From Thiopseudomonas alkaliphila (GTDB lineage: Bacteria; Pseudomonadota; Gammaproteobacteria; Pseudomonadales; Pseudomonadaceae), in contig NZ_CP012358.1 of the NCBI RefSeq assembly GCF_001267175.1, positions 474,501 to 538,500 on the forward strand: DNA of 64,000 bases, written 5' to 3'. The notes beneath the pieces are model-generated. The model did not search any database, was not told the DNA's origin, and saw nothing but the letters and a program-made list of their open reading frames with translations. This document shows positions 9,006-18,676 of the stretch, one piece after another (the stretch's first letter is position 1; every line of letters begins with the position of its first letter). The position numbers were made by a program, and so were the translations under genes.

Positions 9006-11297
9006 ATGCGAGTACTTTTTTCTTTGATCTTAAGCACGTTGCTTGTGTTGTTAGCGCGGGGAGCAACCGCTGAGGTCATTTCTTATCAGCAACAGATTCA
9101 GCCGATTTTTAATCAAAAATGTATTGCGTGCCATGCATGTTACGACTCGCCATGTCAGCTTAATTTAGGTAGCAGTGAAGGCGCTAGCCGTGGCGCACAC
9201 AAAGACAGCGTATATAACGGCACTCGCTTAAAAGCTCAGGCTACCACACGAATATTTGTGGATGCGTTTGGCGCTGAGCAGTGGCGTGACAAAGGTTTTT
9301 ACGATGTTTTGGCTAAAAATAATCAGCAAGCTGCGTTAATGCAGCAGATTATTGACTTGGGCGCCAAAAACAACCAATGGCAGCCTAATCAGTTATTACC
9401 GAAAAATTTGGACATTGGTATTTATCGCGCTAACCAGTGCGCCACACAAGCTGAATTTGCCAGTTATGCAGCAAAAAATCCCCATGGCGGAATGCCCTTT
9501 GCCGTCACGGGTTTAACAGCAGAAGAGCGGCAAATCCTTAGCCAGTGGTTGAATCAAGGAGCGCCTATGGATTGGCAGGATTGGCAACCCACAGCGATCG
9601 AGCAGCAACAAATTCTACAGTGGGAAAATTTGCTCAATGGCCGCTCACTGAAACAGCAACTGGTAGGGCGTTGGCTGTATGAGCACTTATTTTTAGCCCA
9701 TATTTATTTTCCCGAAGGCGAGACCTCGCATTTTTTTCAGTGGGTACGTTCGCGCACGCCCAGCGGTGAGCCGATTGATTTGATTGCTACCCGTAGTCCA
9801 AACGAAGCAGTAGGTACGGATTTTTATTATCGTTTACGTCCGGTGGCGGATGTGTTGGTGCATAAAACCCATATTACCTTTGAGCTTTCTGCGGCTAAGT
9901 TAGCACGTACCCAAACATTATTTTTTACCCCGCAGTGGGAGGTTACGCAGCTACCTGGTTATGGTGCTTACCACCGCAGTAATCCGTTTGCCGCCTTTGA
10001 GGCAATTCCAGCTGAGGCGCGTTATCGCTTTATGCTAGAAAACGCTGAGTATTTTGTCCGTAACTTTATCCGCGGGCCAGTGTGCCGGGGGCAGATAGCG
10101 ACCGATGTGATTCGCGATCAGTTTTGGGCGATGTTCCAAGCACCCGAGCATGATCTTTATATCACTTACCCAGAGTATCGGCAGCAGGTAACAGCGTTAC
10201 TCGATATGCCGGGCCAACAAGATGAACTACTTGATTTGCTTGGCTTATGGAAGGTGTATAAGAAAAAGCGCAATGCCTATGAAGAGTTGCGAAAAAAAGC
10301 CTATGCGGAATCTGAGTTACCTGATTGGTCGCATATTTGGCAGGGCAATGACAATGCCTTGCTGACAATTTTTCGTCAACATGACAGCGCCTCAGTGCGT
10401 AAGGGTTTAATCGGCGATATTCCGCAAACCCTGTGGCTGATGGATTATCCTTTACTTGAGCGGACCTATTATCAGTTAGTGGTGAATTTTGATGTGTTTG
10501 GTAACGTCGCGCATCAAGCGCAGACTCGACTGTACTTTGATCTGATTCGCAATGGTGCAGAAGTTAACTTTTTGCGCTTATTACCGCCAAAGTCACGCAA
10601 AAAACTGCTGCATGGCTGGTACCAAAAAAGTGGCAAATTAAAGATGCTGATGGACTATACCCAAGTCGATAGCCATACCGAAACCAGGTTAGATTTGCCC
10701 AAAAAACAGGCAAAAGATGCATTTGCTGAGCAATTACTTGTGCGCTTGAGTGCACTGAATGCCAGACCTGATCGATTAAATCGTTGCCCAGATGGACAGC
10801 CCTGTTATCGCGAGAATGTGTCAATGGCTCAGCAACAAACGGATCAATTATTGAGTCAGTTAGCCAGTCGTCAGGCCGCGGACTTACCACTGATTAACTT
10901 TTTACCGGAAGCGACCTTACTGCGAGTAGCGTACAGTGACCAGCCGCGCGAAACCTATAGCCTGTTAAGAAACCGTGCCCATTCCAATGTAGCCTTTATG
11001 ATGGGCGAGTCGTTGCGCTATCAACCGAAGCTAGACACATTAACCTTATACCCTGAAGTTCTTAGTAGTTATCCGAACTTTATCTTTAATATACCAGCCA
11101 ACGAGATTGCTGACTTTGTAGTACAGGCCCAGCAAGTAAAGACTCAAAACGACTTCAGCCAATTAACTGAGCGTTGGGGTATACGCCGTACGCATCCAGA
11201 CTTTTGGTACTATTTTCATGATGCTGCCGAGCAAATTAAACAGCAGCAGCCACGAGAATATGGCTTATTGGATATGAACCGTTATGAGAATTTATAA
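9006..11297 (+). CDS. cti: Periplasmic cis/trans fatty acid isomerase
   Basis: Full open frame begins at 8928, but ATG 9006, preceded by AAGGA, gives a proper signal peptide (MRVLFSLILSTLLVLL), so I start there (763 residues). A c-type heme site, Cys39-x-x-Cys42-His43, follows directly. The rest matches the large Cti family known from Pseudomonas and Vibrio. Cti converts cis unsaturated membrane acyl chains to trans under solvent or heat stress, making the membrane stiffer. The glutaredoxin-like gene starts at the base after its stop, suggesting co-transcription. It is divergent from metH. Confidence 0.92.
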   Translation: MRVLFSLILSTLLVLLARGATAEVISYQQQIQPIFNQKCIACHACYDSPCQLNLGSSEGASRGAHKDSVYNGTRLKAQATTRIFVDAFGAEQWRDKGFYDVLAKNNQQAALMQQIIDLGAKNNQWQPNQLLPKNLDIGIYRANQCATQAEFASYAAKNPHGGMPFAVTGLTAEERQILSQWLNQGAPMDWQDWQPTAIEQQQILQWENLLNGRSLKQQLVGRWLYEHLFLAHIYFPEGETSHFFQWVRSRTPSGEPIDLIATRSPNEAVGTDFYYRLRPVADVLVHKTHITFELSAAKLARTQTLFFTPQWEVTQLPGYGAYHRSNPFAAFEAIPAEARYRFMLENAEYFVRNFIRGPVCRGQIATDVIRDQFWAMFQAPEHDLYITYPEYRQQVTALLDMPGQQDELLDLLGLWKVYKKKRNAYEELRKKAYAESELPDWSHIWQGNDNALLTIFRQHDSASVRKGLIGDIPQTLWLMDYPLLERTYYQLVVNFDVFGNVAHQAQTRLYFDLIRNGAEVNFLRLLPPKSRKKLLHGWYQKSGKLKMLMDYTQVDSHTETRLDLPKKQAKDAFAEQLLVRLSALNARPDRLNRCPDGQPCYRENVSMAQQQTDQLLSQLASRQAADLPLINFLPEATLLRVAYSDQPRETYSLLRNRAHSNVAFMMGESLRYQPKLDTLTLYPEVLSSYPNFIFNIPANEIADFVVQAQQVKTQNDFSQLTERWGIRRTHPDFWYYFHDAAEQIKQQQPREYGLLDMNRYENL

Positions 11298-11546
11298 ATG
11301 AATGAAGTTGTTGACTATCTATTTTATGCCACTGAAGGCTGTCATTTGTGTGAGGTTGCTGAACAACTTATCGCGCAAGTGATGACGCCCCGTGAAAGCA
11401 TTGAATATGTAGAAATTGCACAATCTGATGCCTTAGTGGCGAAGTACGGATTAACCATTCCGGTTTTGCAATGCGTGCGTACGCAGCAGCAACTGATGTG
11501 GCCTTTTACTGCTGAGCAAGTGCAGTCGTTATTTACCGAGAGTTAA
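11298..11546 (+). CDS. Glutaredoxin-like (DUF836) thiol protein
   Basis: 82 residues with the thioredoxin-fold start YFYATEGCHLCEVA. The CHLC motif is the usual CxxC position, and TIPVLQC supplies the cis-proline. This matches the small glutaredoxin-like DUF836 family; the substrate is unknown. It abuts cti with no gap, so it probably shares its transcript, and a role in thiol or heme handling for Cti would be speculation. Confidence 0.8.
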   Translation: MNEVVDYLFYATEGCHLCEVAEQLIAQVMTPRESIEYVEIAQSDALVAKYGLTIPVLQCVRTQQQLMWPFTAEQVQSLFTES

Positions 11547-11562
11547 ATTTCGTAATAGATTG

Positions 11563-11587
11563 CTTAATGAGAAAGCTTCTCAATAAG
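11563..11587. promoter_or_regulatory. 25-bp imperfect palindrome upstream of fpr
   Basis: CTTAATGAGAA and TTCTCAATAAG flank a short centre; 10 of 12 possible base pairs match. It lies about 50 bp before fpr. It may be a dimeric regulator site (fpr genes in Pseudomonas answer to the LysR-type FinR) but I cannot confirm the regulator. Confidence 0.4.
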
Positions 11588-11633
11588 AGGGCTTTATTCT
11601 AAGCTGTAGACTCTGTTGTTTTAAAGGTGGCCC

Positions 11634-12407
11634 ATGAGTAAGTTTTATCAAGAGAAAGTGACTGCTATCCATCATTGGACGGATCACTTATTTAGCTTTA
11701 CCGCAACCCGTGACCCGGGCCTACGTTTTCGTAGTGGCCAATTTGTCATGTTAGGTTTGGAGGTTGATGGCCGACCGCTAATGCGCGCCTACAGTGTGGC
11801 GAGTCCGCACTATGCTGACGAGATTGAGTTTTTCAGTATTAAAGTGCCCGATGGCCCTTTAACGTCTCGCTTACAACATTTAAATGTGGGCGATGAAGTG
11901 CTAATTAGTCGTAAGCCGACCGGAACCTTAGTGCTGGATGATTTGCTGCCAGGTAAGCGACTATTTTTGTTTAGTACCGGTACAGGGTTAGCGCCTTTTA
12001 TTAGCTTGTTACAAGACCCTGAAACCTATGAGCGTTTTGAGCAAGTGATCTTATTACATGGCGTGCGCTATGAAAAAGATTTGGCCTACCGAGAGTTTTT
12101 TACCCAAGAATTACCCAATAATGAATTTCTGGGTGAATTAGTTCAGCAACAGTTGGTGTATTACCCCTGTGTTTCACGCGAGCCTTTTAAGCATCAAGGG
12201 CGAATTACGAGCCTGATTGAAAACGAGCAGTTTTACCGTGATACGGGGCTGGAGCCACTAAACCCAGCCACTGACCGCGCGATGATATGTGGTAGTACCG
12301 CTATGTTGCATGACATTAAAGACATGCTTGAGGCGCGTAACTTTAAAATCTCACCGCGGATGGGTGAGATGGGTGACTTTGTAATTGAGCGTGCCTTTGC
12401 CGATTAA
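11634..12407 (+). CDS. fpr: Ferredoxin--NADP+ reductase
   Basis: 257 residues, normal for the bacterial Fpr subclass. FAD site RAYSVASP (about 50-57) and NADP site STGTGLAPFIS (about 115-125) are present, and the C-terminus GDFVIERAFAD is typical. It moves electrons between NADPH and ferredoxin or flavodoxin in the cytoplasm, supporting Fe-S repair and redox-stress defence. It is a single gene with its own upstream palindrome and a terminator just after it. Confidence 0.93.
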   Translation: MSKFYQEKVTAIHHWTDHLFSFTATRDPGLRFRSGQFVMLGLEVDGRPLMRAYSVASPHYADEIEFFSIKVPDGPLTSRLQHLNVGDEVLISRKPTGTLVLDDLLPGKRLFLFSTGTGLAPFISLLQDPETYERFEQVILLHGVRYEKDLAYREFFTQELPNNEFLGELVQQQLVYYPCVSREPFKHQGRITSLIENEQFYRDTGLEPLNPATDRAMICGSTAMLHDIKDMLEARNFKISPRMGEMGDFVIERAFAD

Positions 12408-12428
12408 GTCCTCTAGAAACCTTGTTAG

Positions 12429-12464
12429 CCGACAGCACATCTAAGCAAGTGCTGTCGGTTTTTT
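12429..12464 (+). terminator. Terminator of fpr
   Basis: A 10-bp stem (CCGACAGCAC with its complement) and a 10-nt loop is followed by six Ts. Confidence 0.9.
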
Positions 12465-12567
12465 GTGCTTAAACTAATCGAAACGATGAGTAATCTAGGT
12501 CCAAAGATGGGTTGTGCCACGTGCTTGTTTAGCTGATGATGCCAAAATCCTGACCAGCTAAGAAGCT

Positions 12568-14949
12568 ATGGCTATGCCGGAAAACATTACATTAATTGAA
12601 CAGCTAACTCTCGCCGCCAACGTGCAATTGAGTGTGTTAGAAGCTAATCAGTGTGAGCAAGCTGCACTAGTTATAGTCTGTGGCAGTGGTAGCCATCAAG
12701 AGCCTAAGGCTTGGCTAGGTCTGGCCCATTTTCTAGAGCACCTTGTGTTTCGTGGCAGTCAGCAGTACCCCGAGACCGACGGTTTAATGGCTTATGTGCA
12801 GCGGGTTGGAGGTAAAGTTAATGCACAAACCCAAGCCAATCTCACTTCATTTCACTTTGAGCTGGCGCCCGCATCACTACTACCGGCTACTGCACGCTTA
12901 GTTGATTTATTAGTGCATCCCTTGCTGCAGCCGACAGCTATTACTTCTGAGCGTGAAGTGATTGAGCAGGAATATCAGCTATATGCTCAGCAACCTGGCG
13001 CCTTGCAACAGGCAGCAGTGGGATTAGCATTAGCCGCCGAGCATCCGCTACAGCTATTTCGTTGTGGTAATCGGCGCAGTTTGGCACTTGAGCAGCCTGA
13101 GTTTATACGCCAGTTAAAAGCCTTTCATCAACACGCCTATCTGCAAAGTCCGCTGCGTATAGTGCTCTGCTGTACTGCTGATGATTGGCAGTTGCAAAAG
13201 TCAGCATGGCTGAGCCTACTCACGCCTTTGTTAACCTTGAGGCGACAGGCAAAACAGCCACCAACAAAGATTCAGTTATTGCCTAAGGCAGTTATTAGGC
13301 AGCATATTACTCAGCAAGCGCTGCCCCAGTTGGCCTTGTATGTGCCGATCGAGCCTGCATTACCCGATGGGCTGTGGTTAACCCAGGTATTTCAGCAGCA
13401 ACTAGATCCTGCGCAGTTTTCATCAATCCAAGGTGTATGCCAAGCGGTGAGCGTGCAGCTGTTTTATCAGCAAGCCGGTCAAAGTATAGTGCTGATTAAT
13501 TTAACCTTTAGTACCTTAGCAGTTGATGATCTAAGCGCGCTGTATCAACATTGCCAGCAGCAATTACAGCATGCCATACTTGTGCTTAGCGGTACTGCCG
13601 CTCGGCATGATCAGCAAGTGGCGAAGCGGCGACGGGCGTTAACGGCCAGTGCTATGCAGCAGGCGCTACAGTACAGTCAGCAAACGCAACCAGTGGATTA
13701 TTTTTCCGCCATTGTGCAGCCATTACAAAAGCTACAGCAGCAGCTAGCAGAACAACAGTGCCTCGTGCAGTTAGTTAATCTGGGGCCAGTAACTGCTACT
13801 GTGGATGTAGGTTTAACACTGCATGCTGAAGTCAGCTATCAAAACTTAACCCAAGCCTCAGGGCTGCATCGGTTGCCGCAACCCGCCTCAGCAGAACAAT
13901 CAGTACCCAGCTCTTCACTGGCGCCGCAGCTTAAAAGCTTGTTGCAGCCATTGACTTCAAGAGCTGTGGCACAGACGTTAGTCACGGCTTATCTTGGCTG
14001 GTCGTTAACCTCATTATCCATTTCGCCTTATTGGGCTTTACGCCATGCTGAGCAGACATTACAGTCCTTAGTGGCTAGTTTGGCCTATCAAGGGGCGAAA
14101 GTTCGTTGTTTAGTGGCTAATCAGCAGCTATTTGTGCAGCTAACGACACCGGCTGATTATTTAATGCAGGCGCTTGCCATAGTGGAATGGCAGCTTGCGA
14201 AATTTGATCAACTGAAGTTGACCAATAAGCCACTGAAAGCGGCGGGACTTAGGGCCTATTTGGCGCAACTTGAGATGCGGCTGTTAACTGAGGCCTCTTC
14301 AGTCGCGCCGAGCTTAACCTTAGCTATGCCGCCCGATCATTGGTTGCTGTTTGGGCTTAACCTTAAAACTCAACAAAGAGTCGAATTAGCCAGTGCTTCG
14401 CCGATAATGACTGCACCACTGTTGCCGGTCATCCAAGGGCACACACCGTCATTTAACTGCGGTTATTTAGCGCTAGTCATTCCGCTGAGAGTGTCAGAGC
14501 TTGGTTGTATTGCTGGGCAGCGGGTGGCGCAGTCCATCGCCAACGCATTACTGACAGTCTTACAGCAGCGCTTACGCGTAGAGTTAGGCTGCTGTTATGC
14601 CTTGACGTGCTACGCCGAAGTGCTGTTGCAGCAACCGATGTTAGTGATCGGGCTGCAGTCAGGCAGTGAGTTGGCGTATTTGCAACAACAACTCCAATTA
14701 CTGTTACAGCAGTGGCTCGCAACGACTAATCCTAAAACTTTACTACTGCAGTTACAGTCAATGGCAAAGCAGCGCTTAGCGCCGGAAATGCTGCAAGACT
14801 TAGCGCTGAGCGCTTGGTTGCAACACCACTCGCTCAGTCAGCAGCTAGCCCGTGAGCGAAGTAGGTTACAGAGAGTAACCAAAGTTGAGCTGCAGCAATT
14901 GTTACTGCAGATGCAAGACAGCACGACCTGGTATTGGCTCAGTGAATAA
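12568..14949 (+). CDS. pqqF: PqqF-type M16 zinc metallopeptidase
   Basis: 793 residues. The inverted zinc motif HFLEH (residues 54-58) and a second ligand Glu133 in EREVIEQE, 75 residues on, define family M16. The N-terminal part (GLAHFLEHLVFRGS, then GLMAYVQRVGGKVNA) fits PqqF, the protease that helps cut the PqqA peptide during PQQ biosynthesis. The later half is glutamine- and leucine-rich and diverged, as usual for PqqF. No pqqABCDE genes are in the window, but gcd, a PQQ enzyme, lies 4 kb downstream. Other M16 roles remain possible. Confidence 0.75.
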   Translation: MAMPENITLIEQLTLAANVQLSVLEANQCEQAALVIVCGSGSHQEPKAWLGLAHFLEHLVFRGSQQYPETDGLMAYVQRVGGKVNAQTQANLTSFHFELAPASLLPATARLVDLLVHPLLQPTAITSEREVIEQEYQLYAQQPGALQQAAVGLALAAEHPLQLFRCGNRRSLALEQPEFIRQLKAFHQHAYLQSPLRIVLCCTADDWQLQKSAWLSLLTPLLTLRRQAKQPPTKIQLLPKAVIRQHITQQALPQLALYVPIEPALPDGLWLTQVFQQQLDPAQFSSIQGVCQAVSVQLFYQQAGQSIVLINLTFSTLAVDDLSALYQHCQQQLQHAILVLSGTAARHDQQVAKRRRALTASAMQQALQYSQQTQPVDYFSAIVQPLQKLQQQLAEQQCLVQLVNLGPVTATVDVGLTLHAEVSYQNLTQASGLHRLPQPASAEQSVPSSSLAPQLKSLLQPLTSRAVAQTLVTAYLGWSLTSLSISPYWALRHAEQTLQSLVASLAYQGAKVRCLVANQQLFVQLTTPADYLMQALAIVEWQLAKFDQLKLTNKPLKAAGLRAYLAQLEMRLLTEASSVAPSLTLAMPPDHWLLFGLNLKTQQRVELASASPIMTAPLLPVIQGHTPSFNCGYLALVIPLRVSELGCIAGQRVAQSIANALLTVLQQRLRVELGCCYALTCYAEVLLQQPMLVIGLQSGSELAYLQQQLQLLLQQWLATTNPKTLLLQLQSMAKQRLAPEMLQDLALSAWLQHHSLSQQLARERSRLQRVTKVELQQLLLQMQDSTTWYWLSE

Positions 14950-15026
14950 CAGCTAAAAATAAAGGCTCATCAATTTTAGTGGCTACGGCTATACTAGGCG
15001 CAGATTTTTTTTAGGCGTTGATTGAA

Positions 15027-17201
15027 ATGAGCACATTGTACGAACTGCATTTAACTTGTCCCAAAAGCCTGGAAGGGCTGCTACTAGATGAGGCCCAAGG
15101 TTTAGGCTTAACCCATACTCGGGAGCGAGTGGCGGGGGTACAAGGGCAAGGCAGTTTAGAAACCGCCTATCGTTTGTGTTTATGGTCGCGGCTAGCTAAC
15201 CGCGTGCTGTTGGTTTTACATCGTTTTCAAGCCAGCGATGCCGAAGCGCTCTATCAAGGCGTGCAAGCCATTGATTGGCAAGATCATTTATTGGCTAATG
15301 GTAGCCTAGCCATTGAGTTTAGTGGCCGTGGTGCGGGTGTCGATAACACTCACTTTGGTGCGCTGAAAGTTAAAGATGCGATTGTCGATTATTTGCGAGA
15401 TAAATCTGGCAATCGTCCCAGTGTTGAGAAAAAAAATCCAGATGTGCGGATCCATGTGCATGTGCAGCGCAATGAGGTGACAGTTTCGCTGGACTTATCA
15501 GGAACCAGTTTGCACCAGCGTGGCTATCGTTTGCAGCAAGGCGCTGCGCCACTAAAAGAGAACCTTGCCGCGGCGATTTTAATTCGCGCCGGCTGGCCAG
15601 AGTTAGCGAAACAAGGCCAAGCGCTCTCGGATCCCATGTGTGGTGTGGGTACCTTTTTGATTGAAGCGGGTTTAATTGCAGCCGATATTGCACCTAACTT
15701 AAAGCGTGAGCACTGGGGCTTTAGCCAGTGGCTAGGGCATGTTCCGGCTTTGTGGGCACGTTTGCATGAAGAGGCGTGTGTGCGTGCCGAACAGGGGTTG
15801 GCGAAAACACCGAATTGGATTCGTGGCTATGAAGCAGATCCGCGCTTAATTCAGCCAGCGCGCAATAATATTGAGCGTGCAGGACTCAGTGAATGGGTCA
15901 AAGTGTATCAAGGCGAATTAGCCACTTTTGCTCCCAAACCCGATCAAGGCCAAACCGGCTTAGTGGTTTGTAACCCGCCGTATGGTGAGCGCTTAGGGGA
16001 AGAAGCTAGCTTAATTTATTTGTACCAAAACTTAGGCGAGCGCCTGCGTAGTCAGTGTGCTAACTGGCAGGCGGCTGTTTTTACTGGCGCGCCTGAGTTA
16101 GGTAAGCGCATGGGCATCCGTAGCTATAAAAATTATGCCCTGTGGAATGGCGCACTGGCTTGCCGTTTATTACTGTTTAAGGTGCAGCCGGATCAGTTTG
16201 TGCTTGGCGGTAATACTTTGGCTGCGGAGTCTGTAACAACGGAGCAAGAGTCTGCCGCGCGTTTAAGCGAAGGCGCGCAAATGTTTGCCAATCGGTTACA
16301 GAAAAATTTGCGCAACCTAGGCAAATGGGCGCGTAAAGAGAGCATTGAATGCTACCGTCTTTATGATGCCGATATGCCTGAGTATGCGGTAGCGATTGAT
16401 CTGTACGGACAGCAAGTGCATGTACAAGAATATGCTGCGCCTAAATCGGTCGATGCCGCCAAAGCTCAGGCCCGATTTTTAGATGTGATTGCGGCGATTC
16501 CAAGTGTTTTGCCAGTCCGTCCTGAGCAAATTGCAATTAAGCGCCGCGAGCGGCAAGCGGGATTAAAACAGTATGAGCGGCAGGCGCAAAAAGGCGAGTT
16601 CTTTCAAGTCTCTGAGCAGGGCGTTAAGCTGTTGGTAAACTTGCATGACTACCTCGATACGGGGTTGTTTTTAGATCATCGTCCGATGCGCCGAAAAATT
16701 CAGCAGCAAGCCGCAGGTAAACGTTTTTTAAACTTGTTTTGCTACACAGCAGCAGTAACCGTGCATGCGGCTAAAGGCGGCGCTCGCACCACGACCAGTG
16801 TGGACTTATCTAAAACCTATCTCGATTGGGCGCGGCGTAACTTATCGTTAAATGGCTTTTCAGATAAGCATCGATTAGAGCAAGCGGATGTCATGCGTTG
16901 GTTGGAAAAAGAACAAGAAACCTATGACTTAATCTTTATTGATCCACCGACCTTTTCTAATTCGAAACGCATGACCGAAGTATTTGATGTGCAGCGTGAT
17001 CAAGTCAAATTAATTTACTTAGCCATGCAGCGTTTAGCAGCTAATGGTGTGCTGTATTTCTCGAATAACTTCCGTAAGTTTGTCTTAGCCGATGAGTTAA
17101 TGGTTCGTTATCGGGTGGAAGAAATTAGTGCGCAGACCCTGGATCCGGATTTTGCTCGTAATCCTAAAATCCATCGCGCATGGAAAATCCAGCACCTATA
17201 A
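15027..17201 (+). CDS. rlmL: Bifunctional 23S rRNA (G2445-N2)/(G2069-N7) methyltransferase
   Basis: ATG 15027 gives MSTLYELHLTCPK; an in-frame TTG three codons earlier is less likely. About 724 residues. A THUMP domain (about 45-155) and the N2-guanine methyltransferase domain (motif NPPYGERLG near 320) are followed by a second Rossmann methyltransferase (FLNLFCYTAAVTVHAA, then FIDPPTF) corresponding to RlmK. The fused RlmKL modifies 23S rRNA during 50S assembly. It stands in the same direction as rluB, another rRNA modifier, with about 180 bp between. Confidence 0.95.
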   Translation: MSTLYELHLTCPKSLEGLLLDEAQGLGLTHTRERVAGVQGQGSLETAYRLCLWSRLANRVLLVLHRFQASDAEALYQGVQAIDWQDHLLANGSLAIEFSGRGAGVDNTHFGALKVKDAIVDYLRDKSGNRPSVEKKNPDVRIHVHVQRNEVTVSLDLSGTSLHQRGYRLQQGAAPLKENLAAAILIRAGWPELAKQGQALSDPMCGVGTFLIEAGLIAADIAPNLKREHWGFSQWLGHVPALWARLHEEACVRAEQGLAKTPNWIRGYEADPRLIQPARNNIERAGLSEWVKVYQGELATFAPKPDQGQTGLVVCNPPYGERLGEEASLIYLYQNLGERLRSQCANWQAAVFTGAPELGKRMGIRSYKNYALWNGALACRLLLFKVQPDQFVLGGNTLAAESVTTEQESAARLSEGAQMFANRLQKNLRNLGKWARKESIECYRLYDADMPEYAVAIDLYGQQVHVQEYAAPKSVDAAKAQARFLDVIAAIPSVLPVRPEQIAIKRRERQAGLKQYERQAQKGEFFQVSEQGVKLLVNLHDYLDTGLFLDHRPMRRKIQQQAAGKRFLNLFCYTAAVTVHAAKGGARTTTSVDLSKTYLDWARRNLSLNGFSDKHRLEQADVMRWLEKEQETYDLIFIDPPTFSNSKRMTEVFDVQRDQVKLIYLAMQRLAANGVLYFSNNFRKFVLADELMVRYRVEEISAQTLDPDFARNPKIHRAWKIQHL

Positions 17202-17260
17202 GCTGAATGTTTTAGGCGTAAAGTGCGGGCTAAATAATTCACCATAAACGGATGCATAAT

Positions 17261-17312
17261 GCAGTGGCTCAGCGTATGATGCGCCACTGCTGCAACGCTA
17301 TTTCTCAGCGTT
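17261..17312 (+). repeat. Two small hairpins between rlmL and rluB
   Basis: GCAGTGGC (17261) pairs with GCCACTGC (17283), and AACGCT (17294) pairs with AGCGTT (17307). Neither is followed by a T-tract. They may form a weak terminator or a leader structure for rluB. Confidence 0.35.
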
Positions 17313-17383
17313 AATCTGCAGTCGATCTCAATCAAAAAATGCGCCCAGTCGCGCAGTGTCAAAAATACACCGGGAGGTGCCAG

Positions 17384-18517
17384 ATGACCGACAATAATCA
17401 ATTTTTAACTGAATCTGAGGCTATAGAAGACTCAGAATCGGCTGCGCCTACTGGCGAAAAGCTGCAAAAAGTATTAGCTCGTTTAGGCTTAGGTTCACGC
17501 CGTACCCTTGAGCAGTGGATCAAAGAAGGTCGCATTAGCATTAATGGCCAGGTGGCTCATTTAGGGGCGCGGGTCGAAGCGCGGGACAGTATCAGTGTTG
17601 ATGGTCGTCCTGTAAAACGTGAAGAGCTAGAGCAAGATATTCGCCGGGTGCTAATTTATAACAAGCCAGAAGGTGAAGTCTGTACGCGTAAAGATCCTGA
17701 AGGACGGCCAACAGTATTTGATCGTTTACCACGACCTAAAGCTGGACGCTGGATCAATATTGGTCGCCTAGATATTAATACCTCGGGCTTATTGCTTTTT
17801 ACCACAGACGGTGAGCTGGCCAATCGGATGATGCACCCATCGTTTGAAATGGACCGCGAATACGCGGTGCGGGTGCGCGGTGAAGTAACCGATGAAATGA
17901 TCGAAACCTTAAAAGAAGGGGTTATGTTGGAAGACGGTAAAGCAAATTTTACTGACATTCAGCGTGCGCCGGGTGGTGAAGGTTTTAACCGCTGGTTCCA
18001 CTGCGTAGTGATGGAAGGTCGTAACCGTGAGGTTAGACGTTTATGGGAGTCGCAAGGCGTAGTGGTGAGCCGCTTGAAGCGGGTACGCTTTGGGCCGGTA
18101 TTTTTAACCTCTGAAATCAAACAAGGACGCTGGCGTGAGCTCACCCAAGCAGAGCTGAATATCCTCAGTGCTGAAGTAGGCTTAGAGGCCGTACAGTTGC
18201 CTGAGGTCAGTGTTAAAGATAAAGCACGACAAGAGCGTCAAGAGCGAAAAGTTAGCCGTCCTGTACATCGTGCACGCGGCACTCGTCGCCCTGAAGACGA
18301 GCGTGAAGTTAAGCGCAATACTTTAGAGCGCGGCCGCAAAGGCAAAGAGGGCAACGCCCGTCCTCAGCCTGCTGAGCGTAAAAACCGTGCTGATCGTGGT
18401 GAGCGCAAAGGTGAGTTTAGCGCAAATCAGCGCTATACAATTGAACCTCAGCGCCGTTTACGTCCAGAAAGCGAAGCCGATGTAACTCCAATTCGTCGTC
18501 CTAAAACGCGTCGCTAA
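17384..18517 (+). CDS. rluB: 23S rRNA pseudouridine(2605) synthase
   Basis: ATG 17384 is chosen because GGGAGG lies just upstream; the open frame extends 15 codons further. 377 residues. An S4 RNA-binding domain ([19 protein letters not shown], about 25-75) precedes the pseudouridine synthase fold with the catalytic-aspartate motif [12 protein letters not shown]. The last 100 residues are a very basic, disordered arginine- and lysine-rich tail, common in Pseudomonas RluB. It isomerises U2605 in 23S rRNA. A terminator follows. Confidence 0.93.
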   Translation: MTDNNQFLTESEAIEDSESAAPTGEKLQKVLARLGLGSRRTLEQWIKEGRISINGQVAHLGARVEARDSISVDGRPVKREELEQDIRRVLIYNKPEGEVCTRKDPEGRPTVFDRLPRPKAGRWINIGRLDINTSGLLLFTTDGELANRMMHPSFEMDREYAVRVRGEVTDEMIETLKEGVMLEDGKANFTDIQRAPGGEGFNRWFHCVVMEGRNREVRRLWESQGVVVSRLKRVRFGPVFLTSEIKQGRWRELTQAELNILSAEVGLEAVQLPEVSVKDKARQERQERKVSRPVHRARGTRRPEDEREVKRNTLERGRKGKEGNARPQPAERKNRADRGERKGEFSANQRYTIEPQRRLRPESEADVTPIRRPKTRR

Positions 18518-18541
18518 ATCTGTTGCTTTAAGTGATGAATT

Positions 18542-18567
18542 AGCCCAGCTGTTGCTGGGCTTTTTTA
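18542..18567 (+). terminator. Terminator of rluB
   Basis: An 8-bp stem (AGCCCAGC with its complement) and a 4-nt loop is followed by TTTTTT. Confidence 0.9.
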
Positions 18568-18676
18568 TGCATTTTATTAGCGCTTTAGCCTAGTGTTTAA
18601 CAGGCTGGCTGAACTAATTGCGGGCTCTTCTTCTCCTAACAGAGGTGCACAGAACTTCTAACGAGAGGGATGCAAG

